In this document: piece after piece, positions 30,290-41,698 of the stretch
Position numbering within the stretch: the stretch's first letter is position 1
Layout of the letters: each line of letters starts with the position of its first letter
NCBI GenBank assembly: GCA_018806915.1
Contig: JAGKQI010000091.1
Coordinates: 2,480,001-2,544,000, forward strand
Direction: 5' to 3'
DNA: 64,000 nucleotides
Source: Phytophthora colocasiae
Lineage: Eukaryota > Oomycota > Peronosporomycetes > Peronosporales > Peronosporaceae
The notes under the pieces: model-generated
Seen by the model: the letters and a program-made list of their open reading frames with translations, nothing else
Databases searched by the model: none
Told to the model about the DNA's origin: nothing
Translations under genes and position numbers: made by a program

Positions 30290-30406
30290 CGCCCGTTTGA
30301 CGTTGTAGGTTTTTCACTACGAGAAACATACTTTTCATTGCCCTCGCCTTCGTATTTACAGTTTCGGATTCGATTTACAAACCATTGGTTTGAGATCGTT
30401 CATTGC

Positions 30407-31461
30407 TTACAGTTTAGCACGCTTGATTGTCTGTTGGAGGCCGTCGGCGATCTCTTCTGTGAATTGGAAAAACGCGCCATGTCCTCCGGTCTCGAAGAAC
30501 AGAGTTTGGAGGTGATCTCCCTTGAGACGTTCAATCAACGCGACTGAGTTCTCTGGAGGAATCAAGATATCTTGCTTGCTCCCGATGACGAGGATCGGAA
30601 AGCCCGATTTTGCCACAAGTTCCAGACGTTCATCCGACACCCAGTGCGTCAAGCACGCTACGCCTTGAGCGATTAACGCGTACAACGGAGGAAACCCATT
30701 CTCACTCTGCGGTGTAGCGTGGTATTTCGTCAGCACATCTTGCACTGTAAGGTCGTCACGGCCTTCAATAGGTTGATTCAGGATCGAACTCGGGTACAGC
30801 AGTTCCATGACGCACTGCATGGATCCGCCCAAAACCGACCCCAGAAAAGGCTTCCACATCCTCGGATGTGGCAGATAAGCCCCACGTGTAGTCACCAACA
30901 GCGCCAACGAGCGAACACGCTCTGGGAATGTCGCTGCCAGCTCAATAGCGATCATGCCACCCATACTGCATAGCAATACACAACAAGTTAAGCCGCAATT
31001 TATAGTATTAAAATGAGCAAGATCTTCAGTACCTGCCGCCAAGAAAGTGAGCTGAATCCCAGCCCACATGATCCAGCAAACTGAGCGTATCTTCAGCCAT
31101 TTGACTGGTCGTGTAACGGGAGAACGGGGCATCACTACCGCCTGCACCACGATTGTCAAAACTGAGGATCCGGAGCTTTTTGCCTCGCGTCCCATTTACT
31201 CAGAAGAATGTCGATGATCGGTACCCATCCCTCTTTGGTCATCATAAAGCCATTGATCATCACTAAACGCTCTTCGGGTAGATCTTCAGTCTCGGGCTTA
31301 TCGGAGCTCTCGATCGCGTATTCCATCGTAAGCCCCGACGGTAGCGTTGCCTTCTGGACGCGATCGGGCGGGAAATGCTTCGGTGCCGAGCGCAGCGCTG
31401 CGATGTGGCGCTCGGAATTAATACCGAGCCCAGCGAACGTTGGGACTTCCTCGAGCTTCAT
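30407..31461 (-). pseudogene. Alpha/beta hydrolase paralogue, frameshifted in exon 1
   Basis: Exon 1 31461-31033 (MKLEEVPTFAGLGINSERH; VMINGFMMTKEGW), exon 2 30965-30407 with GSMGGM at the exon join and ETGGHGAFFQFTEE for the catalytic His. The splice site is in the same place and phase as in the gene at 29124. At the A5 run 31181-31177 the frame shifts, and the stop falls at 31156. Homology continues in another frame as LRILSFDNRG. The shift may be a two-base loss or an assembly error; otherwise the protein would have about 329 residues. It is divergent from the gene at 31606, about 144 bases away. Confidence 0.7.
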
Positions 31462-31605
31462 GACTGTTGGGCAGACTCACGTCTGGTCATTGCGAGCTTC
31501 CAGCGATGGTTTGAGTGGCCATAATCAGGCATTCTTTTCAGGACTATTCTTATAGTACATGTACCATTTTTTTGGACTAAAAATTTTCGTTGATGTTCAA
31601 TACAC

Positions 31606-34600
31606 ATGACAATCACTCCTGTTCCCGCCAAAAAGGCAACCCCGCATTCGAGCGTGGTTAATATGGAGGACGAAGACTTCGTTGCTGACTCGGATGAAGA
31701 CGAGCAGGAGATGGTGGAGGCTCAGGCGCTAGAGGAGGAGCGACTGACGCGTCGGAGACTCGAAGAGGCCGCAGCTGTCAATCTACGACAAGTTATGGCT
31801 TCTCAATCGCCCAAAAAACAAGATGAAGGGGGAAATGTAGCCATTGTGAGTCCAGATCTAGTGCAAATTGCTCCAGAAGAAGATGATGATGAAAGTGAAG
31901 ACGATGAATCGAGCGAGGAGGAAGAAGAAACACACGACGAGCAAGAGAAAAAAGAAGAACAGGAAGTGGAGGATGGTATACTTGCTGTGGGGACGCTGGT
32001 GGAGGTAGCGCCGCGCACATGGCCTGGCATCAACAAACAGGGAGGTCAGGGACGTGTTTCTCGTGTTCACGTGGAGAAGAATGAGGATGGAGAAGAGGAG
32101 ATTTTCTATGACGTACGCTACACTATCCAGGGCGGCTTCGATAGGCATGTTGAGCGCGAGTTCGTGCAGTCGTCTGCGGTCATGCAGCATCAGTCTGATC
32201 GAAAACCTGTGGATCGCGAGTATTACTACGGTTCGTTCTGTGATGCGGTGCGACTGTGCTTCTTTGAAATATGCTCACACAATGCTATGTGTTTTTTATT
32301 TAATGCAACCTAGACGATTTTATCAACAAACCGCATGAAAAGAAGCAGAGAGAGTTAGAGAAGAAACATGAGCAGAAAAGAAATCACCCCGAACAAGCTC
32401 AAGAACGCGCACCGCATCGAAAGAAGCGGAAGCGTCCTCAACTGACACATTCTGGTCAAGTGCGTAAGACGCAACTGGATACATCACATTCCGAGGTTGA
32501 AGGCAAAGAGAGACCCAGGAAGGTGTCAAAAGTTGATGAAGATATGTTCGTTCTCACCGACAGAAAGATCAATTCACCCGAAACGTCAAACCGGCCACCT
32601 AGTGAATTGAACAGTTCTGTACAAACAGCACCAAGTCCCGTAGTGAAACAGGCGAAAGCAACTCAGCGCCGACAAAATCGTATTCTCGTATCGAGTGATG
32701 AAGACAGCAGCGATGGTAGCGATGGAGAAGAAAACCAGATGCAAAGCCCAGGCCACCGTGATTATAAACAAACGGATGCACAATCTAATGCATCACGTAC
32801 TGCTGGAGGCAGCGCACAAGCAAGACGTAAAACAAGTGTTGAACAGCATCCAAAACGACAACGAAAGAAACAAACGTCGAGTCACCGTCGTTTTGTTGGA
32901 GGGTATGAACACAACCTAGTTGATGACGATGGCAAGTTTATTCAACCAGAAGGAAATCCGACTGAACTCCCAGAAGATGTCATCCGAGAAATTAAGCTGA
33001 AACTAAGGAGTACGAAGGATGGATTGATGGCACAACTTCAAGAGATATATGCTCAACAGTTGGAAAAGATGGCCAAATTTCATGAGGAGCAGAAGGTGGT
33101 GAATGAGCAACTGAAAGACATTGGGCAGATGCCGTCGGCTGATCTTCATGCTCTCCGTCGTAAGGTAAGTGCATTTGCTTATTCCGGGAGCGAAAAAATG
33201 GTGTTCTCATCATTCTCTTTTGATTTTATTCAAGATGCGCGATCTTCGTACATATGTGACGAAAAAGCTAGTTCATGCAGGAGAAGATGCGATGAATGCG
33301 GTTATTCAAGAGATACACAAGAAACGCGGCCGGCCGGTGCGTCATTGGCTTGGATGCACTAAACGACTTCTAACTCAGTTTTGTTTATTAGCCTACTTTG
33401 CTGGATTCATTAGAACTCCAAATTGGGGAATGGTTGGACCAGTTAAAAGAATGTCAGCCGTGGGTGCGTACAGTTCAAAATGCTGTAAACAACGAGCTTT
33501 CGAGGAGAAGGGAAGAAATTCCACAAGAGGAGATTACTGCTTCTGTTTACTCTTCAGACAGTGGTGCATCAAGCGCCTACATCGATGATGTCGAAGAACC
33601 AGTTCTTCCAACTGATGAAGAAGATCTGGCGTTTGATGCTGATTTTTCGTACGATTACGAACCAACAATAAGAGAAACACGAAGGCACGGGCACGGATTG
33701 TCAGAACACCGATTGGAAACAAAAGAGCATGGACACAGTATTCCAACTGGAACGAAGCGGTATCGCCGAAAGAAAAAGACTAAAAGTACAACATTAGACG
33801 AGTTTTTCTTCAACCAAGGATCGAGCAACCAATTTACGTCAAATTTCCGGCTCGTTGGGAAGCACAAGAAGACTTTTGCAATGTCGGATCCTCGTTTTAA
33901 TTGGGTTAAACTTGCGCGGAAGCAGCAACGTCGTATTGGAAACGGCACCAAGACGCGATCGACTGGTCAGGGAACCACGCACGCGGGTGGAGAAACGAGT
34001 TCGATAAAGGCGGCAAGCCGTGACTGCGAACCTTCAATTCAAGACCAGCGGTTCCGCATGCGAGACCGAAGGTATCGGTCACAGTCAAAGCAATTTCAAA
34101 CTCGTGACACGGTTTACTCTCAACCAGCCCCATTTCTCACCCGTAACTCTGTCAACCCTTTCGCAAATGGAATATCATTTGATGACCTCAGCTCCGAGAA
34201 ACAATTCAAACCAGCCGAGCCAACCGCTCCCACCATCCACCCAAGCAATCCCAAGCAGCAATCAACTGACTGGGAGGCCATTTTTGAGATTGTCTCGGAT
34301 TCTAGTTCACCTACTGACTGGAGCATTCTAACGGCCATATCTCGTGAGGGGCAAGCGTCTCTACTGGCATTTGGTTATCCGCTTCAGGATACCCTGGCCC
34401 CGTCGCATTTATTTACCAACGGTGATTGGGAATTTGAGGACGGCGACAACTTCGGTGCTGTTATCATCAGACGAGTAGCTCGTCTTCGCCAGCTTCTGAA
34501 CGATCTTCGGATCCAAGAGAGCAGATTTATGACATTTCTATCGGAAGGAGACCTAGACATTGTCGATGGAGATGACTACACGAGTACCGCTGAATGGAAC

Positions 34601-37600
34601 GTGTTGGTGTCTCTTGAGGATGCCTACCACAAGGCCATTGCAAGTCTAGCTGCCCAGTTGTTAGCGGCGCTAGAAGGAGTTTCTCCGTCAGCCTTGCCAG
34701 GCTGTCTAAAGGTTGTCTTGGCAGAATTTGGGGCCCTCATTCGACAGCTACCTGATTGCAACTCATTACTTGTCGGGTGCGAAGCGTATTTCTTCTTCTT
34801 CGAGGTGGCTTCCAGAGATTCGGTAACAACTCCTCTCTTGACCGCTATATCGCGAACGTATTGGTACTGCATTAACCTGCTCTCTGTTCTACAACCTATG
34901 GTGAAGTCACACGCAACAGCCAAAAAAGATGGTCAAGATTCGAAAACGGAATTGGTGGGCAAAGTCATTCTGGCCGTTGTGCTCTTTTTGTTCGATTGGT
35001 ATATGTACCTTCCAACATCACATCGTCTCGAGAACAAGGAGGGTGAAGGGGTTCCACGCAGTTTACAACCGGCATTGTCACTGTGGATGTTGGTGCGTAG
35101 CTGTAGCACAATCTCGGCTCGTGTGGATAAACCCAACCAAGATTTACTCTCTGCGAAGGAGATGCAGGTCTGGGCATCGGTTCAAGCAGTACATCAGCAA
35201 GGCTGCTTTGACGAATTAGCTCGGTGTTTTATTCGAAGAGAATCTTGCGGAGGGTACATGTCGGAGAAAACTACGGGCAGTAGTAATACCGATAATCGTG
35301 ACGAGGCTTTCGAGAGCCAACTGTTGGCATTGGATGCCACCTGGGACCTGCTTACTGTGTTGACACGGATTTATGCTGAATCTAATGACAGCAAGCATGA
35401 AGAAAATGTGTAAGTGCACAATTGGTAAATTAAGTCGTATGGTACCTAATTAAATTGTTTGGTGTGGTGTACGACAGGTGTGAGGCGAAGTGGGGGCTCG
35501 TTAAAGGTCTACTTCAACTACATGCAGACAAGCGTGGCTTCCTCCCATTTGATCTACCTCCTACGGATTACGCCGGTATAGTCCAATTCACTTTAATATT
35601 GCCTGTCGAGCCACATCGAATAATTCACTGCTGTTATGACAGATCTGTACACACATTATGTGCTAAAGCGCCTCACCACATTGTATAGGATTTGGCATCC
35701 ATCCAAAGGTTTGTTTACTTTTGATCATTTACACAATATGTCTGTATGTATTGTTGTGATGACCTGTTGTGCTGTAGATACCATGGAGCTTATTTTGCGA
35801 AGGTTGTGGGCCAGCGATGCACCTCGCCATCCTGGTGACATTGCCGAACTTCCCCAGTTCTTAAAAGAATACCTCTCTCGATGTAGAAAGGTTGGAAATG
35901 GAAGGGCACAACTTGCTGCATTCGCTGGAGAGTGCGATGATGATGGAGATATAGCTGCATCTATTTGCAGGATTGTCTGGGTAAGGGATCATTCTGATGG
36001 TTGCATTGGATTGTCTAGGTACTAATGCGTATTGTCTGGTGTTGGTGATATCTACATGCAGATTCATCTGTTAAAGCTTGAGAAACGTGTCCATCGAAGT
36101 CGCTTTTATAATAATGTTCTCTCCACGATCTTGGATACTCCAGATAAGCAACATGGTCCAGCGTTGTCAGCGCTAACGAACCCCCAACCACCACAAAAGG
36201 AGTCGGATTGGAACTGGGGGAAAACGCAGCATACCACTGTTGTCACAAATTCGGTGAAACAAGTTGGAGAAACACAACAGCGATCGAATGCTACATGTGG
36301 CGTTGGAAAGGTTCGTTGTTGTACTGTAGTTACTTGTCATCTTGATTAAGTACTGAGGTTACTGTCCTTGATGCACCTAGGAACGGATGAACACTGCATT
36401 ACTTCTCACGTTTGCCATTGTCGGCGTCTGCTTGGAATGTGGTGACGAAGAACAGCTTCCGATCGAGCGACGTGTAAAAGACGTGAAAAACATGGCGCGG
36501 GATGTGGATTTTTACTGCAAGGAAATTATTCGATGGACGTCGGGAAAGCCTGAGTATGAAGTCCTTGCTTCTCAATCTCTCTACATGCTTGGTGCCTTTC
36601 TATTGGAAAAAAACTCTGCTGAGTTCCCACCGGTGTTTTGGGGTCTAAGTGAAAAGCTTGAGGCATCTATGAGAATTCTCCAGGCTAACGGTATTGCGTC
36701 TACTCTTCCAAAAAAACAGTCAGTCGGTACAAACACCGACAAAGAAAAACGCCACATGCGATTTCAAAGTAAGTTGTATTAGTCCCGACTAGCTACATTA
36801 TGTGACTACTAACGACGTTGCTATTGTTCATAGGTGCTACCATTTCATCACTTTATCAGATGCGCGATTTGACCAAGAAAATGGTGGAGATGCCTTCATC
36901 GGGAATACGTGTCGGAAATGCGTACGGGTACGCCGTTGATAAAAGTTTGGAGCATATTTTCGGTGCTGGTATGGTGGCATGTTTGAATGGAGGTATCCAA
37001 AAGTTCATCACAGCCAATGATTTAAAGATTGCGGTTGAGATATTCCAGCTTATACTGCCCCGATCACCGGACGAACCACACAAGTGTCTTTCCTTTGTTC
37101 CAGCGTCAAAAAATTATTATGGCGACAACGATGCGCTTTTTGCACAACTTGACGTGGATGACATATCCGGTGGCACGACAGCTCCAACGTGGACAGCAGA
37201 TAAGTGTAGACCCAGGGCCATCGAACTTGTGGTAAGCAAGATGCGACTGGTGTTACAACAACTCGTACTCTACTACCCCACAACTGACGTTCGACGTTTT
37301 GACGAGCTGTACGCGATTGATTTACTGGGCATGATTCTCTCCACGTGTGAAGTTCAATTTTTCTGGAATAACGTGACAAGTACATCGGTAAAACACCGAA
37401 ACCTTGCGCCACGGGTACTAGGCGCTGCACTGAAGTATAACCCTGAGAAGGAATGGTTTGGGCAAATCTTCATGAAAGCAAAGGGGGCTGATCAAGAACT
37501 GCCCAAAGCATGGCTTCTAGGTACGCTCGACGTCTCGGCATTTGACACTTCTCCGATCCCATTCACGTTGGGAAAAAATCTATTCAAGGTGGAAAATATG

Positions 37601-39664
37601 AGTGCTGTGGGCCTAACGGAGAGCACTCAGGGCTGTATTCGCGATTCAGATTATTGGGCAATGCTAACTGATGGGATTATTTATCAGTTGCTCCGCGATA
37701 ATCCGTTAGCGTTTGCTGCAATGGATCCGAATGTGCTGAAAGTGCTGGTTGAAGTAGCAGAAAATTCCAAGTTTTGTGCAGCAATCCGAACAAACCATGC
37801 TGGCCTTCATGACGCAGCAACCTTGTACGATCTTCATCTGGACGTTTTTCGGTCGTTTTGTAAAAGTAGTGGCTCAACTTGGAAGCCAAGGTCGAACATG
37901 AACCAGTTTCGTGCAAAACTGATGGACTCTCAGTCGGGGATCTTCGTCGCTTTTCTAGAGTAAGTACTGATGAGTGTGTCTGAAGTGTGTACTGTTTTAA
38001 CCTCGACCTAATGGCTGTCGCGTCATTTATTTTATAGAGCGTACAAAATAAACTTCCGGCGAGCTTGCGATGAGATTGACGAGATGAATCACAATTGGCA
38101 TGTGTTTGCAGATCTATTTCTTCGCAAAGCTGGAGTGAACGCCACGAATGGGCGATCATATCACGAAATGGATGATACGAATCAGTCGTTTGGTAAGCAG
38201 CTTACAGGACTGACGACGATGTTTCGATTCATGTACCAGTGTATGGATATATTTATGTTTTATTGTGGCGAGATGGCGATTGGAGACACCAATCCATTTT
38301 TCAATGCGATGGAATTGATGTTTCGCCAAGCGAATGATGCTGAGTTCACACAAGCCAGTAAGCGCTTAGAGGATCAACGACGATCATCCAAGCGAACTGG
38401 AGTGCGAAATGTGAACGACGAACTACGCAAGGGCTACTGCCAAACCTCTAAGGGGTTTGTTGACAGCGTTCAACTATTTTTTGCTCGGCAGAAATACCCA
38501 AGTTTGATTTATTGGTTCGCACAGGTAAGCCAAAACTTACCTCAGTATGTTTCCTCTCCGCGCTAAACTTTAGGTGTTTGCTGTGTGAAATAGACGTCTG
38601 AGATTTACCAGACTTTCAGCGACGAAGGATGGCACCTTTCTCCTCTAAGAACGCTACTTGTGAATATCTTGGATCCCGATGGACCCCTCGGTATTAACAG
38701 TTACTACCCCGACGACGAAGCTTCCCGAGACTCCAACCTGGATGTTGATGTGAAAGCTGTTCGCCGCGAAGCGTTTTACTTGTCATGTGGCTTCTTCAAT
38801 TGTAGATGCACAAGATCGTTCGAGCATTCTCGAGCCAAGCCGACGCTTATTTCGAGTAGTCGTCTCCAGCAACTCCGAAAATTTGTTCTGGATGATTTTA
38901 TGAGGGAGACGTTTACTTTCGTTCTACGAGAAGATTCTACTTCGTTGCTGGAAACGATGATACCCATGAGTCAATTCGTGCGTGCTGTTCTTAATCACGC
39001 CAACTTGAATGTGCGACTTCCAAGTGCAACCCAAGTTGAAGAAAGTTGCAGTGACAGCACCGCGGACAAGCTTGCACACCATGATTTCCAGCTATGTGAG
39101 CTTTACCCATGCCTCGAGTGGATGGTGGAGTGCATTATCAAGGTTGTACCTTGCGAAGAAGCTGTTCACAGCAGTTTGTGGTACGTTGCAGTGATTACCC
39201 GAACAATTAGTTTACCTGTGCGTCTTGCTAATTTCGTTGATGTGGTTTGCGCGTGTAGCTGTGTTTTATTAACCGAATTATGCGGAATCATGTGCGAAGC
39301 GATCGCGTACAACGATCACCGACCAATGCTGGAGCTAATTGACTTGGTTGAACTCCTGATCTCGTATCTGCGGCCTGTGTTGGTGGCATTATCCAAGCAA
39401 TCAACAACTGCACAAGGCACAATATTCACACCTAGTGAGTTCCCACCATCAGAAAAGCTGCACGTGCATCGGTTCAGCCGTTCAGGCTTCCGTGATATCG
39501 AGGTGACCACAAAATTCGCTATAGCCCCTGGTACAATGGACCCGTACGGGATTTCCATAATTCGAGCGTCGATGGACCTGTTCGCTGCTATTCAACGCTT
39601 GGCGAGCCAGTGTAAAACTTCGTCTGACGAGCAACTTCAAGGCCTCACAATGATATCGGCATAA
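31606..39664 (+). CDS. Large 12-exon nuclear-type protein, about 2427 residues; family not assigned
   Basis: Exons: 31606-32230, 32314-33164, 33235-33336, 33392-35409, 35478-35575, 35643-35708, 35778-35980, 36062-36310, 36381-36768, 36834-37959, 38038-38524, 38594-39664. All borders are GT-AG and the sum is 7284 bases, an exact multiple of three. The N-terminus is acidic (EEDDDESEDDESSEEEEE). A block RTWPGINKQGGQGRVSRVH ... YDVRYTIQGGFDRHVE looks like a small SH3/Tudor-type chromatin-reader fold. Basic serine-rich linkers and a coiled segment follow. The C-terminal 1500 residues are helical without an obvious enzyme motif. A Mus7/MMS22-like replication-repair scaffold is one possibility; this is a guess from size and layout. 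Confidence 0.75.
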
Positions 39665-39675
39665 CATCGGCCAAT

Positions 39676-41434
39676 TTATTGATCATAGTTGTTGTTCGGG
39701 ACAATGTGATCCTTCTTGAGAAGACCAAGACCGTAGCCCAGATATTTCGATCCAGGTTGGGTTTCTCTGTGAATACAATGAACATGTTATGAACATTTGG
39801 CGTGCAACGTTAGGTTCCTGAAGGTCGTACGGAAATTTGTGATCATCTCGAGGGATACCGGGTATTCTGCATGTGTAAAGGTCATAAGCTAATGATCATC
39901 AAGTTTCCGTTCGTACTTACCTATTCCTTTTCTCCTTGGCAGGTGGTGTCGTTTCTGTAGTACATTGAAAACAATCTCGGCTGACAGCACTAAAAGGATC
40001 GGAAGACAATATTCCAGCAGAATGGACATGACGAAAGGATCCAGCTGAACGCACGGCCTTCAACTGCGATGCTGGTTGCAAATTCATAATGCTGGCAGTG
40101 TTTGTATGCGCTCGATTTGGAATTTGATCTCGTCGATACCTCCGAACGGCACGGTCATGAAGTCCGACAGGCTTCATCAGTGCGACTGGACGAGGACGAA
40201 GACTTGCTACTCCGTTTGCTGGATTATCGAAGTCTATTGCGAGTCCTCGCTACTTTGCCATTCCAAGGAAGCAAACATTGTTAGCAGCAACAGTAGAGCG
40301 TAGAGTAGTTTGAATGACTGCATACCGTTAACGCTGCCTCTTTTGAGCTTGCATCTAAGAGTTTCATAATTCTGTTAGACACTATCCTTGCGTTTTTGTA
40401 AACATATTGCAGCTCACCTCTTGCCATTTGAGTTAGGCGGAACTGTGAAGCGTGGAGGTCCATCATAACTTGCTCGTATCTGTCGATCCAGATGCGCACT
40501 TCACGGTCCTTGACTGACAGTTTGCTGCTCCAAAAGTTAGCTTTGACAGTGACGCAAACGCAGTACAAATAAAGCCTACTACTTCAGTTTACCGTTTGCA
40601 ATCCAGCAATCGGAGTTGTGTTTTTTCAAGCTCTTGATGCGTGATGAGGAACTCTTGCTCTGCTCTCTACATCGGCCCAACGTTAAATAATATAAACAAT
40701 CAGTGGAATCTAGCAGGTCAAACCTGAAGCAGCTTAGCACTGCATTTCGCAGTGGCACGAAGGCCCATGATTTCTGCATCTTTGTGAGTTATTTCATCGT
40801 TCACTTGGTGGATTCCTTGTGTTGCTGCAGACTATTTTTTTTGTTTGTCTTGAGATTAATGAAGGTGACTTTCGTCCAGATTACCTTAGCTTACCATTTC
40901 AGCCGCTAAAGCCTCCAGTCGTTTATCTTTTGCGTAAATTTCCTCAAGATCCTGTAATCTTTGCACACGCTCCTCGCGTAACTCCATCAGTAATCGATTT
41001 GTTTGTCGATTCTTCAAAATCGTCTCTCTGAATCAACATAGTACAAGTGTTATTTGTGTTGGTAAGTTAAAAACTCTTCACGAAAGTGTACTCACTTTTC
41101 TTCTCGTTCCTCTTCAAGTGCTATCTGGACTTTATCGAGTTGATCTTCTAGAGTCCTTCATACCCTCCTCGTTAAATACATTCTGTATACACAATACTCT
41201 CATAACAATTTACCGGATACGTCCTAGTTGGGCTGTCAAAAACCTGTTAGTGTCCTTGAATAAAAAATAGAATTCGTTAACTACTCACACGTGTTCTTGA
41301 GTTTCTGCATTTCAAGCGCATCTTGAAGCTTGAGAATACGCTCCTACAAGTCGACAGAGCAGCTTAGCACAAGTGTAGTACCCATATTAAAGAAGAGAAA
41401 TCCAACAACTTACTTCATACTGCTTCGCCTGCAT
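39676..41434 (-). CDS. Eleven-exon coiled-coil protein, about 375 residues, unknown
   Basis: Assembled by frame continuity: 41434-41414, 41343-41289, 41232-41214, 41155-41096, 41027-40895, 40831-40724, 40666-40593, 40527-40326, 40249-39921, 39866-39831, 39766-39676. The total is 1128 bases with every intron GT-AG and phase-consistent. Residues 1-240 are heptad-like and rich in Glu, Lys, Leu and Gln, indicating a long coiled coil. The C-terminal third is basic and Ser/Pro-rich and ends GYGLGLLKKDHIVPNNNYDQ. I do not recognise the family; a cytoskeletal or flagellar role is conceivable but unsupported. Its stop lies 11 bases from the stop of the converging gene, and it shares a promoter region with the gene at 41699. 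Confidence 0.75.
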
Positions 41435-41698
41435 CTATCCCAAAGTGCAGTGCTAAAATGAGAGTAAAAAAAACTAAAAACGAACTGTACGGAGTATCAA
41501 ATAGCTGCGCATGACACTTGTAAATTAAACGCTAATGTCAAGAAGAAGAGGATCTTCTTCTTCTTCTTTTTAAACCTTTTAAATCAGCTGTCCCGACTCA
41601 GAGAAGAAGATGCGTCAACAAAATCAGGTTAATATTTCGTTTAGAGACACGTCACTTGACATTTTGCGCTCTCTAACTCAAGATTTGGAGATCGTAAA
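41435..41698. promoter_or_regulatory. Bidirectional promoter region between coiled-coil gene and paladin
   Basis: A 264-base gap separates two divergent starts. It holds a near-palindrome AAGAAGAAGA / TCTTCTTCTT around GGATC at about 41540-41565, followed by a T-rich tract. No canonical TATA or oomycete initiator was recognised with confidence. Confidence 0.45.

Noticed and set aside
36387..36782. Separate small genes in the 31606-39664 region
   Set aside because: Each ORF joins its neighbours through GT-AG introns with correct phase, so one gene is simpler.
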